From Paratinospora sagittata (taxonomy: Eukaryota; Streptophyta; Magnoliopsida; Ranunculales; Menispermaceae): a DNA stretch of 64,000 bases. Positions 37,574-48,840 of the stretch are shown here, piece by piece. The position numbers and the translations under genes are program-made. The notes below the pieces were generated by a model that had not been told where the DNA came from, made no database searches, and saw only the letters and a program-made list of their open reading frames with translations. Numbering within the stretch: the stretch's first letter is position 1; every line of letters starts with the position of its first letter. The stretch spans positions 9,610,620 to 9,674,619 of the forward strand of contig CM069594.1 of NCBI GenBank assembly GCA_035771175.1, in the 5' to 3' direction.

Positions 37574-38194
37574 ACCAACACGAGCTAGTCTCTTATGCCA
37601 GAGTCATGCATCATCACAAGCTATAACACTCAAACATGTAATATTTTGTTTTTCCATGTCATTAATATTTGTGCAATAAACATTTTTATGCCTAGATGTT
37701 GTGAATGCAATAGTATTGTCTTCATGCTTAATGATGCACCTGTTTGCTTCAAATGAAACATCATAACCTTTGTCACATAATTGACTAATGCTTAAGAGAT
37801 TATGTTTTAGCCCTTTTAGATAAAGTACATCAGAAATGGATAAGAAATCATTACCAATAGTTCCAATGCTTGCAATTTCACCTTTGTTGTTGTCTCTGAA
37901 GGTGACATTTCCTATATTTTTTCTTTTAATGCACAAGAACTTTGACTTATCACCAGTCATGTGTCTTGAACATCCACTGTCCAGATACCATATTTCTTCA
38001 TTCTTGCTCATCTACACAACATAAAATACTTTTGATTTTGGTACCCATGTTGCTTTGGATCCATGCATGTTAGCATCAATAAGTATATTATTTTCTACCA
38101 ATGCAAGTTTTTCTTTCTTTACATTCATAACATTACATCTAAGTATAGTGTGACCTTCCCTATGACACATATGGCATTTCGGTCTCTTGGTCAA
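37574..38194 (-). pseudogene. protease and pre-integrase region of SIRE element
   Basis: The CCHC-like KCHMCHREGHTILRCN (38180-38130) leads into WYLDSGCSRHMTGDKSKF at about 37985, the aspartic protease active site (DSG). GTIGNDFLSISDVLYLKGLKHNLLS is the classic copia follow-up. It ends near 37604; a short gap with a stop precedes the integrase domain. Confidence 0.85.
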
Positions 38195-38488
38195 CAGGGT
38201 ATTCTTTTTGCTTTGATCCTTGGGTGTAACTTAAACCAGCTTTGTCAAAGGCACAACGTTGTGATCCAAGCATCATATCAAATAACTTTTGACCATTGAT
38301 AAATTTGATTACAGTGTTGTTTAGGTCATTTTTGTTCTTTTTGAGAGTTTCATTTTCACTTTTCCATTTTTCTAACTCCTTTTTGAGCTTCTGGTTTTTA
38401 AAGATAACTCGTATATTTCTTTATTTTGAAATTCTATCTCCTCAAGAGCTTCCTCTAAACTCTTTTTGAGTTTTTCATTTTTCTTGAC

Positions 38489-39481
38489 CTATTTACTATA
38501 TTTAAGTTCAAGATCATGCATATGAGAATCAAGAGTAATATTTTCATCAAATAGTTCAGATTTTACCTCGGTATTTGCCATAAAGAAAAGTGTGGTTTTG
38601 TGCTCAGAATCTGAATCACTTTCACTTTCACTCGAGTCGTCCCAAGTAGCTTTGAGAACCTTATTCTCCTTTCTTGAACTGATGCTATTCTTAGACTTAT
38701 TTGGACACTCACTCCTAACATGACCTGGTTTGTTACAACCATAACAAATCGGTTCTTCGGGTTTTGCATCAAACTTCTTTCCTTTGTGGAACTTGGAGAT
38801 TGAGCTACCTTTTCCCATTATCCTAATTAATCTATTAAACTTTTTAGACAACATTGCTATGTCCTCATCGGTGCTTTCATGGTCTGAGGTGTTTTCAAAA
38901 TCTGTTTCTACATTTAAAGCAACCGATTTCATCTCCTTCTCCTCTACCTTGGATTGACACTTGTTGTTTTTCAGCTTCATCTCATGAACCATCAATAAAC
39001 CACACAGTTCATTAAATGTGTACTCGACCAGATTTTTGGCTTTTTCTATAGCCGTGGCCTTGGGTTCCCAAACTTTAGGTAATCTTCTTAAGAACTTCCT
39101 AACAATCTCTTCTTGATCATAACTTCTACCTAAGGTTTTCATCTCATTTATGTTTGTTGTAAACCGAGCAATAGCCTCAGCTATAGATTCGGTTTCCTCC
39201 TTCTTATAGGTTTCGTACTTCTCTACAAGCATTTGGAGCTTTGCCTTTTTAACCTGCAAAGTTCCTTCATAGGTTACCTCTAATCTTTCCCAGATTTCCT
39301 TAGTAGTTTCACATGCATTGACTCTATTAAACTCTTCAACCGATAGGCTGCAGAACAATATGTTTATAGCTTGGTTATTGAACAACTCCTTTTTTTTCTC
39401 TTTTGCAGTCCACTCATCTAGATCCTTAAGGTCAGCTATACCATCAAGTATCTTGGTTGGTGTTGGATAACCATTTGTCAC
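38489..39481 (-). CDS. gag polyprotein of SIRE element (open 330 aa)
   Basis: The longest open frame in the window. It encodes a copia capsid protein: the UBN2/Retrotran_gag region has WTAKEKKKELFNNQAIN, LSVEEFNRVNACETTKEIW and KKAKLQMLVEKYETYKKEE, followed by FLRRLPKVWEPKATAIEKAK. A CCHC zinc knuckle CYGCNKPGHVRSECP lies at about 38742-38700, then a Ser/Glu/Asp-rich stretch near DDSSESESDSDSEH. It ends at 38489, and a further coiled-coil-like, Lys/Glu-rich region (38470-38190) follows only in broken frames. The start M may be internal, since about 190 bp separate it from the PBS. It is open, but the rest of the element is defective. Confidence 0.85.
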   Translation of the reverse strand: MTNGYPTPTKILDGIADLKDLDEWTAKEKKKELFNNQAINILFCSLSVEEFNRVNACETTKEIWERLEVTYEGTLQVKKAKLQMLVEKYETYKKEETESIAEAIARFTTNINEMKTLGRSYDQEEIVRKFLRRLPKVWEPKATAIEKAKNLVEYTFNELCGLLMVHEMKLKNNKCQSKVEEKEMKSVALNVETDFENTSDHESTDEDIAMLSKKFNRLIRIMGKGSSISKFHKGKKFDAKPEEPICYGCNKPGHVRSECPNKSKNSISSRKENKVLKATWDDSSESESDSDSEHKTTLFFMANTEVKSELFDENITLDSHMHDLELKYSK

Positions 39482-39663
39482 AACGTCCCAACGTCTTGGG
39501 CCTTAAGGTAGAACCTAATCTTGATTTTCCAATGAAGATAGTTGTCTCCCTTGAATAGAGGTGGTCGGTTGGTGGAGTTACCTTCTCCTGCAATCTATAC
39601 ATTCTTAGAGCTTTGTCTTGCCTTACTCAATCAAAAATGGTTAGATACTTTGATGTATAACCA

Positions 39664-39675
39664 ACTTTAATACCA
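39664..39675 (-). promoter_or_regulatory. primer-binding site of SIRE element
   Basis: On the minus strand TGGTATTAAAGT, two bases after the end of the 5' LTR. It matches the first six bases of the initiator-Met PBS (TGGTATCAGAGC) and then deviates, either by decay or by use of another tRNA. Confidence 0.6.
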
Positions 39676-39677
39676 AT

Positions 39678-41534
39678 TGTTGACCCAGATATGTCCAAGA
39701 GGGGGGTGAATTGGACACTTAACAGGTTTATACCTTTCTTTTTAAATAAATAATACATTAAATGTAGCAGGTTTTGGCAAAGTGTACAATGCAATAAATA
39801 ATGAACTACAAAGAATAGTACACATGATTTATAGTGGTTCGGCCTTGCCTACGTCCACTACCTAACCTTCTCAATTAGGATTTTGTCCAAACTCCACTAA
39901 ATGACTTTCTTCATAGGTGAAGATCAAACCTTCTACAATTTCTCAACTTCGCAGGCTTGAGAACAATCTTGACAGTTTCTCAACTTTACAGGTTTAAGAA
40001 CAACCTTTACAATTTGAGCAACACTTGCTCTATTCTAGTGACAACGGTCACTAATATCAATGAAACAAGATTGAGATATAATTCCCTTTACTCAGAATCA
40101 AAAAAAATACTTACAAAGATATGGATTGAACCTCGAGTATCACAGTATTCAGCAAATGATGGATAATGAAGTGTGGTTGAAAAACCAGAGGTTCACAATC
40201 CTCCTTTTCGTTTCTCGAAAACCTTTGCAAATATGAAATGAAGTGCAATAATTCCAGAGAACATGCTTTGAAGTATTTTAAAACAAATCAGAGGTATTTA
40301 CGCAGTGATGATGACAAATATAACTTTCAAAAGTGACAGCACAAGTGAACACTATATTAGATATATTCAAAAATGAATTCTCAGTTTTGTGGTTTGATGT
40401 GTGTTTTGTTCTAAGGCAACACACACACATATATATAGATGACAATGGTGCTTGAACTTGATTTTCAAGAATGAAGATGCACAAAGTAATTTCAAATCAA
40501 ACGGATAAATTATTTCTCAAAGTGGATTGATTCAGTCTGTACAATCATAACAGCAACACCTGAATCATTTGTGCATACATGAGAATAGCATGTTTTGAAA
40601 AAGGTTCTTAGACATTCTAAAAAGTTTCAAAAAGATTTGATATTTTTTTTCTGAAAAGGTGCACAGTTATCAGCTTTATGACAGTGTTGGATTAGCGTCT
40701 TGATAGTCAATTAGCATCCTGACGCATAATACCAAATTTTGTTATTTTGTTCCTTGAGGGCGCTCATATTCAATAAGCATCCTGCTGAATTATGAAGTGA
40801 GGCCGCTACTAAAACATAAGCGTCTTGATTACTTTAAAACTTTTAAATCCGAAAGCCGTGAGAGCGCTACTACTTAGTCAACGTCCTGATGTGTTCAAAA
40901 GCATTTAAGTTCAAAAAACAATTAGCGTGTTGATATTCAATCAGCGCCCTGATAGGTTCATACAGTTGATTTGATGAGGGCGTTAATGCATGACTAGCAT
41001 CCAAATAGACATGAATAGTTTTCAACCTAGAACATTGTCAGTATCCTAATGTATCATTAACGTCCTAACCCGATAGGTGCAAGAGGGCGCTATTGAGACA
41101 TTAGCGTCCTGATAGATACTTAAAATCATTTTTGAAATTTTTCCAGATTTTTAACACTCAATTAAACAAGATTAAAACTCGATATTTTGGATCAAATCAA
41201 TCATTAAAGATCCATCATGAGTGATCGAAAAAAGCAATGAAAATTCTTTAAAAACAAATCGATTAAAACATGCAATTATGCAAAGGCACGAACACTTGTT
41301 GAATCATGTGATACAAGAGATTTTACAATCCAATCAAGTTCTAATAACATAAAATTCTATTTTCGAACGATTGTGGTCTTCAACTTGATCTTGATAGCTC
41401 TTCCATCATGCATTATTGAACCTTCATGCAATAAGGTATGCAATGTGTATGCAATATATATAATATAGGAATGCAGTGTGTAATCATCAAAATATTTGTT
41501 CTCATATATGCGGGTCATGAGGGTAATTTGATTA
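39678..41534 (-). mobile_element. 5' LTR (copy d) of the SIRE-type element
   Basis: Begins (plus strand) TGTTGACCCAGATATGTCC and the CAAGAGGGGGGTGAATTG signature, ends ATTTGATTA before the CACTA codons for VGKSK. It contains at least five hairpin modules, for instance 40756-40784, 40799-40828, 40976-41002 and 41083-41112. It carries small differences from copy c, such as GCCTACGTCCACTACC against GCCTACGTCTACTACC, so the insertion is not recent. Confidence 0.88.
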
Positions 41535-42195
41535 GCAGTTGGTAAAAGTAAAGATCTTATTGATTTTCTTTGTCCAAAAATTGTGAAATCAAGAAAAGCG
41601 TGGTCATCATTTGTCAAAGAGAGGTTGTCGAGTGAATTTGAGGTATGTTTAAATAGATTTTTTTTACTTTTATGACTTTTTCTTTAGTTATGTTTTATCG
41701 TGAGTAAGAAATTCAAAGAGATTAGAAGAATAAAAAACGTATTGCACACAATGAGTAGAAAAGGATATGCTCGATTGGAGCTTGAGATGGTATGATTTTA
41801 TTAATTATGCTAACAAAAATAATGGATGCATCATGTATGTATATATACATATTGACTAATATTCAATTTTCTTGATTCTTATTGTTGTATAGAAAAAAGA
41901 ATGTTCAAATCCTTCGCCAACTTCAAGGTTGGAAGTTTGGACTCGATGACACCATCGAAAAAATGGTGAACCACTTAATGAAGCAATTAGTGAGACATTG
42001 GTTAGCAAAAAATCAGTATTTGATTATTATATTTCTTATATGTAAAATTAATTTTGTATCATTAATATGAGTTCTTACTATCTTTTCAAATATTGTAGGT
42101 AAAATTACAAGAGTGTTCTCAATCAACCTCAAATAGAGTGAGTAGAGATAACATAAGGGAAGATGCACTTGCTAAAGTATTTGGACCAGAATGAC

Positions 42196-42217
42196 GGGGG
42201 GGAGGGGGGGGGGGGGG
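42196..42217 (+). repeat. G-run (G7-A-G14)
   Basis: A homopolymer-like G tract lies inside the second CACTA gene, where related proteins have a Gly/Arg codon run. It probably arose by slippage and shifts the frame between FGPE and RGMGLGTTPT. Confidence 0.85.
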
Positions 42218-43890
42218 TGTGAGGAATGGGACTAGGAACCACACCTACTTTAGTTGATTCTCAAGTTCAAGGCAATGCAAGGGTTAAAGAATTGGAAGAA
42301 AATATTTTAGGTTGAAGTTTGTTGATAAATGCTCAGAATCAAAAACTGACAGAATTTGAAGAAAAACTTAAAGAGAAGGACAAAAGGATGTGGACATACA
42401 AGACCAAGTTCAAATGTTAACCAATATGTTTTTTTCAACAAACTCATAAGGTAATTGTATACTTCATTTGAGACCTACTTGGCAATGAAATATAATTATT
42501 TTATTTAAAGTCATTATATAAAACATTAGTATATTTTGTTTTGTAGTCTCAAAGTAAAAGTGTTGAAGATATGATGAGTGTCAAAGTTCAAACACCACAG
42601 GTAACTTGTTTAATTTAATTATATTGTAATTACAAATATATTTTTTAATTCCTATTTGTTTAAAATGCAGTCACAACAAGATAGTGATACCATGCACGGG
42701 AATATTACTGAAAAAGTTACAAAATGTGAGTTGCTACATTGGTACCAATTTGTGACAAATGAGGTGGTCGCAGAGAGAAGAATTTTGTCAACTGACCATA
42801 CTATGACAGTTGATGGTACACCATTAGGAAGAGATAATTGGAGGGTGTGGGTTGATTATGTGTTGGACAATTCTATAAAACTGCCTAGACCCACTAATGA
42901 AACATAATTCTTGTGTGAGGCTATTGGGACTACAATTGCACAACCAAAAAGTTAAAGATATGTGTTAAAACTTATGCTTATTGATAAGGAAGTTCGGATA
43001 ATTTTATTTTTTCAACCTTTTAGTTATTAATATATGATATGCGTATGTAAATGTAAATTAATAATAAATATTTTCTTCGGTGGATCAATGGCATTTTGGA
43101 GAGTTGTGGTTTGATTCTTATGGTAATGGTAGTTGATAAATGAATCATTACAGATATAATGCTATGCAGGCTTTTATAGGTTTATAAAAAAATCTTAATT
43201 GTTAGAAGTACAGGGAAAATGTTGTCAAAAATTTTGTTGACCTGTAATAAAGATATGAAAAGCATATGGTTACCCGCAATTTTGCTTTATTTGGTTTTTT
43301 ATTTCACTTGTGTGTATGTGTTTTGGAGTCAAACAATTTGAAGTCTTGAGTTTTAAATCTCATATTCTTTTTTATTTTATTTCACATAATAGTTTGCTAG
43401 TATTATTTTTCTTGCTAGTGTTATTTTTCTAATTTCCTTCATATATTTGTTTTTCTTTTTGTAGGTTGAAATAATTGCACATGGAGGTTAAAGATTCAAG
43501 GATATGGGGAGGCACGTTGAACCTTTTTCAAGATACTTAAAATGTTTGTCAATTTATTATTATTATTTATTTTTTTTTTGTAATACTTGAGAACTTAGAG
43601 TGTTATATGTTTTTGTTAACTTCTTATTTTAACACTTGAAAATTATGAGTTTTCTTTAAATGAATTTGTACTTAAAAGATATTATTGTATATTTTTGTTA
43701 AAAACAGAATGTTATTGATATTTTTATAATTTTGTGTTTTTTTTTATCCAATAAATATAATTGTAATTGAAACAAATAAAAAATCTAGATATATAAAAAA
43801 TGGGTGTAATCAACAACATGTATTATTAATACTATGATATTTTTTAGATGTCGTTAATTTTACAATAATATGATGTTTTATTGCAAGAAT

Positions 43891-45560
43891 AAAAGACAAA
43901 TAAAAATTAATTCAATGGCAAATAGTGAACTGAAAGTAAATAATTGAACACAAGCAATTTATAATGGTTCAGCTATTTGTCTACATCCATTACCTAACTT
44001 TCTCAGTTAAGATTTTCTAAAGTCCACTAACAAATTCTCTTATGAGTGGGAATCAAACTGTTACAAATGCCATTTTTCAGGTTCAAGGAAAACCTATCCT
44101 TTGACGGGCTACAGATGAACCTACAACCTCTCGATTCACAAGTTAGAGACTACTTATGCTTCTCGATTTACAGGCTTGAGAACTACCTATGCTTCTCGAC
44201 TTACAGGCTGAAGATAACCTATACACTTACTTTCACGGGTAGGAGTAAACCACCATCTTAACTCAAGAATAAACAAATTTTTCTGTAGTTGGTGTAACTA
44301 TAGTTACAAAGCGTGATACAAGATTAAAGCACAACTGAAACCTATGAACTTTCACTCAAATTCCTCCTTCAGCAATGAGTAATATGAGATTTAAACGCGT
44401 TGAAAAATTCGAGTAAAACAGTTCAAAGATTCCTTTTCAAACAAATTTTCGGAAATGATAGAATATGAACACAATGAAAATCTTTTGAATAGAAAGCAAT
44501 TTCAAAATACATTTGAAACTAAAATAGCTCTTTCAGAAATTCGACTAACTTTCAAAAGTTTTGACACAGTGATTCTTTTTTGTGTATTTTACTAATTTAC
44601 GAATCTGTATTTATAGACTTGTTGTTAAGTCGTTGCACAAGTTGATTTTGAATTTGAATTTGAATTTGAACGATAGGTCAAAATGACTATAATCTTTCAC
44701 TAAAATGCTAATCTTGATTTATGAAAACATTCTGGTTTAATTCAGAATACATGAATAAGGAAAGTCTTGGTTAAAGTGATTCATTTATTTGAAATGTCAG
44801 CTAGCAGCTTTGTCAGATACTTTTTCAGGTTTATGACAATAGTGCTTGAGCGTCCTGATGCACACTGTATCAAAAACGGAAGTTCATCTAACTTTGTTCC
44901 TTGAGTGTGCTAATAATTCATCAGCATCCTAATGCTCAATAGAACATTTTAAACTGAGAAAGCAATGAGGGCACTAATACACTAGTAGCGTCCTGACATG
45001 CTTGACACTTTTAAAAACCCAGAAACACGTGAGAGCGCTAACGTACAATCAATGTCCTAATACATCATCAGGTTAGTTCTTTGAGGGTGCTCCTACACGA
45101 GTAGCGTCCTGACATATCCTAACCATACGCTTTCAGTGTCTTGATGAGGCAATCAACGTCCAGATGGAACAATGAGAAAACTGAGTTATTTTGAGATTTA
45201 ATACATTGATAAAAGCTCGATCAGAACATGATAAAACTTTGATAGATTTGAATCAAACTGATCATTGAAAAAATTCAACAAAATTAGTCGAAAAATCCCT
45301 CAAAGATAAATCAATCGAAAACCATTTTCTTGATGAGAAAAACATTGAAGATCATGCAAATGATAATCAAAATTTGTTGAGGACTTTTGAGTAAAAGTTT
45401 TACATTCTAAATACTTAATGCTTTTGAGACTTGATCTCGATTGGTCTGTCTTTTATGATTTCAGTGTTGATTGATCTTGATCTTTTGATGTTGACTGACA
45501 CACTTAAACAAGATCATTAGATGAATAAGGTGAGTAGTTTGGAATCATCAAAACATTGCA
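43891..45560 (-). mobile_element. SIRE-type LTR (copy e), truncated
   Basis: Shares ACACAAGCAATTTATAATGG, TCTACATCCATTACCTAAC and TTTCTCAGTTAAGATTTT (43950-44010) with the LTRs at 32831 and 39678, and carries hairpin modules at about 44893-45120, such as GAGGGCACTAATAC..GTAGCGTCCTGAC. The distal end TTTGGAATCATCAAAACATT is at 45537. The G-rich terminus CAAGAGGGGGG is missing at the left, where the CACTA subterminal region stops. It also has Tat-like sequence abutting on the right. Confidence 0.65.
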
Positions 45561-46995
45561 TCATGGGGTTCCTTGAGATAACAGTCACTAGTCGGTCGCA
45601 CTTTCCGAAGAGCCAATGCATAGCATTTTCTCGAATTCCTTTGATCACCTTGCACAATCCCAATCCCTTCTCTTGCGGAGAACTTCATTGTAGGATGGTA
45701 TGTTGATGCCACCGCTCTCAGTGCGTTAAGGGTCAGGCATCTGATGATCCTGTTGAATATGGAGGGGGCAAGCAACCACCAAAAAATTGGTCATGATCGT
45801 GGATTGGAAGGGGAAGTCTCTCGTTGTCAATGGCAAAGTTATCATTCCCTTGGGGTTAAGGGAATCACCGGTAAATCCAATTAGGGGGTTAACGAAGATT
45901 GTAGGCGTGAGTCCCATATGCTCATGCGCTTGAAGGCTGAGTTGAACAATATGTTTGTCAAACTTCCTCCGTCAATAAACAGCTTGTGAACCTTATGGTT
46001 CACGATGGTCAAAGTCATGACCAGGGTTTCTGCATGTGGGAAGTTGAGTCTACGGGCATCTCGTCAGTCAACGTGATGACATGTGGGTCCCTCCGAGGTT
46101 CCTTTCTCACGCTGAAGGTGATGTGTGAGTCAAGGGGTGGGTTCCATGTTTTGCGAGAGTATGTTTTCCTTGCCCTATTTGAATCGTCGCCCAAGATCGA
46201 ACCTCCAATAATGGTGTGTATTTTGTTGACCAGTCGCAGAGGTTGTGGAGGCATGTCCCTATTTACCGGGGGGTTGGCCTTGTTTGCTGCATATTCCCTT
46301 AGCTCTCCTCGGCAGATCAAGTATTCAATTTGGTCATTCAGGTCATAGTAGTCGGCGATGTTATGATCGTGGTCGCAGTGGTACCTACAATACTTCGTTC
46401 GGCCTCTCCGGTCTACCTCTGCTCTCATAGAGCGTGGAGGTCGTATAAGGTTTCGATGTTCTGCCTCTTTAAGAACTTGCTCGACGGGGACGGTGAGCGG
46501 GGTATATGCCAACCTAACCCATTGGGATTGGGGTTCTCCTTCCAGGCACCTGGTGTTCACCAGACCATTTCTTTTCCCTTGTTTCTCTTTCCTCTTCTTT
46601 GAGGTCGTCTCATTTTTTTCATGTACTTCTTCGCTCGGATGAGCAACTCCTCATAACTTCTTGCTAAGCTCTTCGCTATAGACCTCCAAAACCTCCTTGC
46701 TTGAAGTCCCGTCATTATAGCCGTTAGTGGGAGTCGGGCGAGCATCCTTCAACCTGGGATGTTTCGTGCGTGAAGCGTGTTATGTATTCTTTAAGGGGCT
46801 CATTTTTCCCTTGCTTGACCGATAGGAGGTGCATAGAGGGTTTCCTCATCTGGCAGAGCCTCACTAGAATGACTTATATGACAGGAAGAAGGATTCAGCC
46901 AATCACTTGACCAAGTATAATTCTTGGATGAAGTTGTATGGAGCAACTGATCAGACCTTTTGTTTGGATTTCCAGCACACGTTAACCAGTGCAAC
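45548..46995 (-). pseudogene. Tat-lineage gypsy gag-protease, left inverted arm
   Basis: Reading leftwards: gag segments (AREKMSPLKEYITRFTHE near 46800), an Arg/Lys-rich stretch, then a frame 46560-46015 with the TKYCRYHCDHDHNIADYYDL finger-like motif, RGELREYAANK and INTIIGG-type KIHTIIGGSILG, and HITFSVRKEPRRDPHVITLTDE. Further left, IFVNPLIGFTGDSLNPKGMI and TLNALRAVASTYHPTMKFS belong to the retropepsin-like domain; the DxGSS active-site stretch is degraded. This order is the one of Tat/Retand-type gag-pro. Several frameshifts and stops make it inactive. It mirrors 47040-48330. Confidence 0.8.
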
Positions 46996-47039
46996 CTTGA
47001 GTAGTTTCAAGGACTGTCGCCCAAACTAATTCGTTCTTT

Positions 47040-48400
47040 TGACCAACTTGGACTATTGTTCATTAGCCAATTAGTGGGGTTCCACGAGATGAGGAAACCT
47101 TCCATGCAAGCAAGGGAAAGATGAGCCCCTTAAGGAATACATAGCACACTTCATGCATGAAACATCCCAGGTCTAAGGATACTCGCCCGACGTGGCACTG
47201 ACCACTATAATGGCAAAACTTCAAGCAAGTGGGTTTTGGTGGTCTTTAACCAAGAGCCTAGCCATAAGCTATGAAGAGTTGCTCATCCAAGCGAAGAAGT
47301 ACATGAATGCTAAAGAAATGAAGACAACGAGGGATGTCCAGAGAAAAAGACGAGACGCCCTCAAAGAAGTGGAAAGAAAAAGAAGAGAAAGGAAAGGGCC
47401 TGGAGAACTCCGGCCCTAACGGGTTAGGTTCGCATATACCTAGCTCACCGTCCCCATCGAGCAGGTTCTTATAGTGGCGAAACGTTGAAACCTTATACGG
47501 CCTCCACACCCTATGAGATCAAAGGCAGGTCGAAGAGATCAAGCGAAGTACTACAGGTACCACTACGACCACGGTCATAACACCGTCGACTGTTATGACC
47601 TAAAGGACCAGATTGAAGACTTGATTAGTTGAGGAGAGTTGAGGGAATATGCAGCGAACAAGGACATTCCTCCCCGATCTCCCCGACCGGTCATAGAAAT
47701 ACACACCATTATGAGAAGATCTGTCTTGGGCGGCAATTTGAACAAGGTAATGAAAACATACGCTCGTGAGGCATGGAACCCACCGTTCGACTCACACCTC
47801 ACCTTCAGCATAAGAAAGGAACCTCAAAGGGACTCGCATGTTATCACGTTCACTAATGAAGACACCCGTGGACTCCATTTCTCGCACGTAGACGCCCTGC
47901 TCATGACTTTGGATATCGCGAACCACAATGTTCACAAGGAGTTGATCGACGGAGGAAGTTTGGTGGACATATTGTTCAGCTCCGTCTTCAAGCGCATGAC
48001 CATACGAGACTCGTGTTTACAGTCATCGTTAACCCCCTTGATTGGATTTATCAGCGACTTCACTAAGCTCGAGGGAATGATAACTTTTCCTTTGGTGGCG
48101 AGAAACTTCCCATTGCAATCCACAATCATGACCAATTTTCTGGTGGTGGATTGTCCCTCCATATTCAACGGGATCATTGGTTGTTCGATCCTAAACGTGC
48201 TGAGAGTGGTAGCATCGACATACTATCTGAGCATGAAGTTTCCCGCAGGAGATGGGATTGTGATAGTGTGAGGCAATCAGAAGGATTCGAGAGAATGCTA
48301 TGCACTGGCTCTTCGAAAAGTGCGACCAACTAGTGACAGAGGTGCGACCTAATATGAGGGCCAAGAAGGCTTGAACAGGACAAACCTTTAAGAACCGAGG
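47040..48400 (+). pseudogene. Tat-lineage gypsy gag-protease, right inverted arm
   Basis: Same gag-pro order as the left arm, on the plus strand: EPLKEYIAHFMHETSQV, ISYEELLIQAKKYMN and a basic stretch ending near 47419, then KYYRYHYDHGHNTVDCYDLK, GELREYAANKDIPP and IEIHTIMRRSVLGG. The protease frame 47639-48271 has HKELIDGGSLVDILFSSVF (active site with DGGS in place of DxGSS), SLTPLIGFISDFTKLEGMIT and NVLRVVASTYYLSMKFP. A stop at 47629 and the end at 48271 break it. No RT follows, so only the 5' part of a Tat element is present. Confidence 0.85.
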
Positions 48401-48538
48401 GTTGTTTTCTACTTTCAATGCAATGTATTCAGGGCCAAATAAGAAAAAAATTTGAATAAGGCCTAGTGATGTATCTGAGGGAATTAACAAGCAAACCATG
48501 AATGTTATTTCGAAATCCAAATGGAGTATTGTGCCTAA

Positions 48539-48840
48539 ACGTGAGCTATAAAGGTATCAAAATAGCGAAGCTCGTAGGGCCAACGTGAGCTATACACGTA
48601 TCAAATAGAAAAGGTCGTAGGCTTAATGTGAACTATACACGTATCAAACAACAAAGGCCGTAAGCCTAATCTGTGCTATTCACGTATCAAAATAGTGAAG
48701 GTCGTAAGCCCGACGTGAGCTATACACATATAAAATAGCAAAGGTCGTAGGCACAACGTGAGCTATACATGTATCAAACAACAAATGCCATAGGCCCAAT
48801 ATAAGTCACATATGCATCAAGTAACAAAGATAGTAGGCGG
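48539..48840. repeat. 43-44 bp tandem repeat, seven units
   Basis: Units like ACGTGAGCTATACACGTATC followed by AAATAGCAAAGGTCGTAGGC repeat about seven times with substitutions; the last two units are most diverged. It lies just after the right Tat arm and encodes nothing recognisable. Tandem arrays of this kind are common in Tat/Ogre non-coding regions, so it may belong to that element. Confidence 0.85.

Larger units (their letters stand above)
32831..41534 (-). mobile_element. SIRE/Maximus-type Ty1/copia element, near full length
   Basis: A minus-strand copia element with both LTRs, PBS, gag, protease, integrase, RT, RNase H and polypurine tract, in that order. It is inserted into an exon of the second CACTA gene, between codons for IKETG and VGKSK. 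Only about 300 bp separate the RNase H stop from the 3' LTR, so there is no env-like ORF of the kind known in SIRE1. No target duplication could be read because the left terminus has lost about 11 bp. Stops and frameshifts throughout pol show it cannot move on its own. Confidence 0.9.
32239..42907 (+). pseudogene. second CACTA gene (Transposase_24 / DUF8039-like), split
   Basis: The second gene of plant CACTA elements. Pieces before the SIRE insertion: MLEALTQSKTQGVRLS (about 32310) and, with an intron between, GYV-like NEYEYHKRYTLRNMGV and YKSRVTKAIKETG up to 32825. After the insertion: VGKSKDLIDFLCPKIVKSRK (41540), RKGYARLELEM (41756-41790), then SPTSRLEVWTR, stop, HHRKNG (41905), DALAKVFGPE (42165), RGMGLGTTPT (42220), a coiled-coil-like ELEENI..KLTEFEEKLKEKDK, and finally WYQFVTNEVVAERRIL and DGTPLGRDNWRVWVDYVLD (42740-42870). 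These match the Transposase_24 and DUF8039 patterns as I know them. In-frame stops at about 41952, 42194 and 42317 plus the insertion show it is inactive. Confidence 0.75.
24186..43890 (+). mobile_element. CACTA (En/Spm-type) transposon, nested and decayed
   Basis: Two genes typical of plant CACTA elements lie in the same orientation: a TNP2-type transposase (25461-31575) and a Transposase_24/DUF8039-type gene (about 32240-42907). Subterminal-like repeats appear at 43835-43885. The left end is not at 24186, where element A's truncated LTR stops; the best candidate 5' terminus is at 2479, beyond element A. Sequence 24186-25460 is AT-rich non-coding DNA with no recognised feature, probably the 5' non-coding part. 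The insertions inside are solo LTR 4 and a SIRE copia element. Confidence 0.75.
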
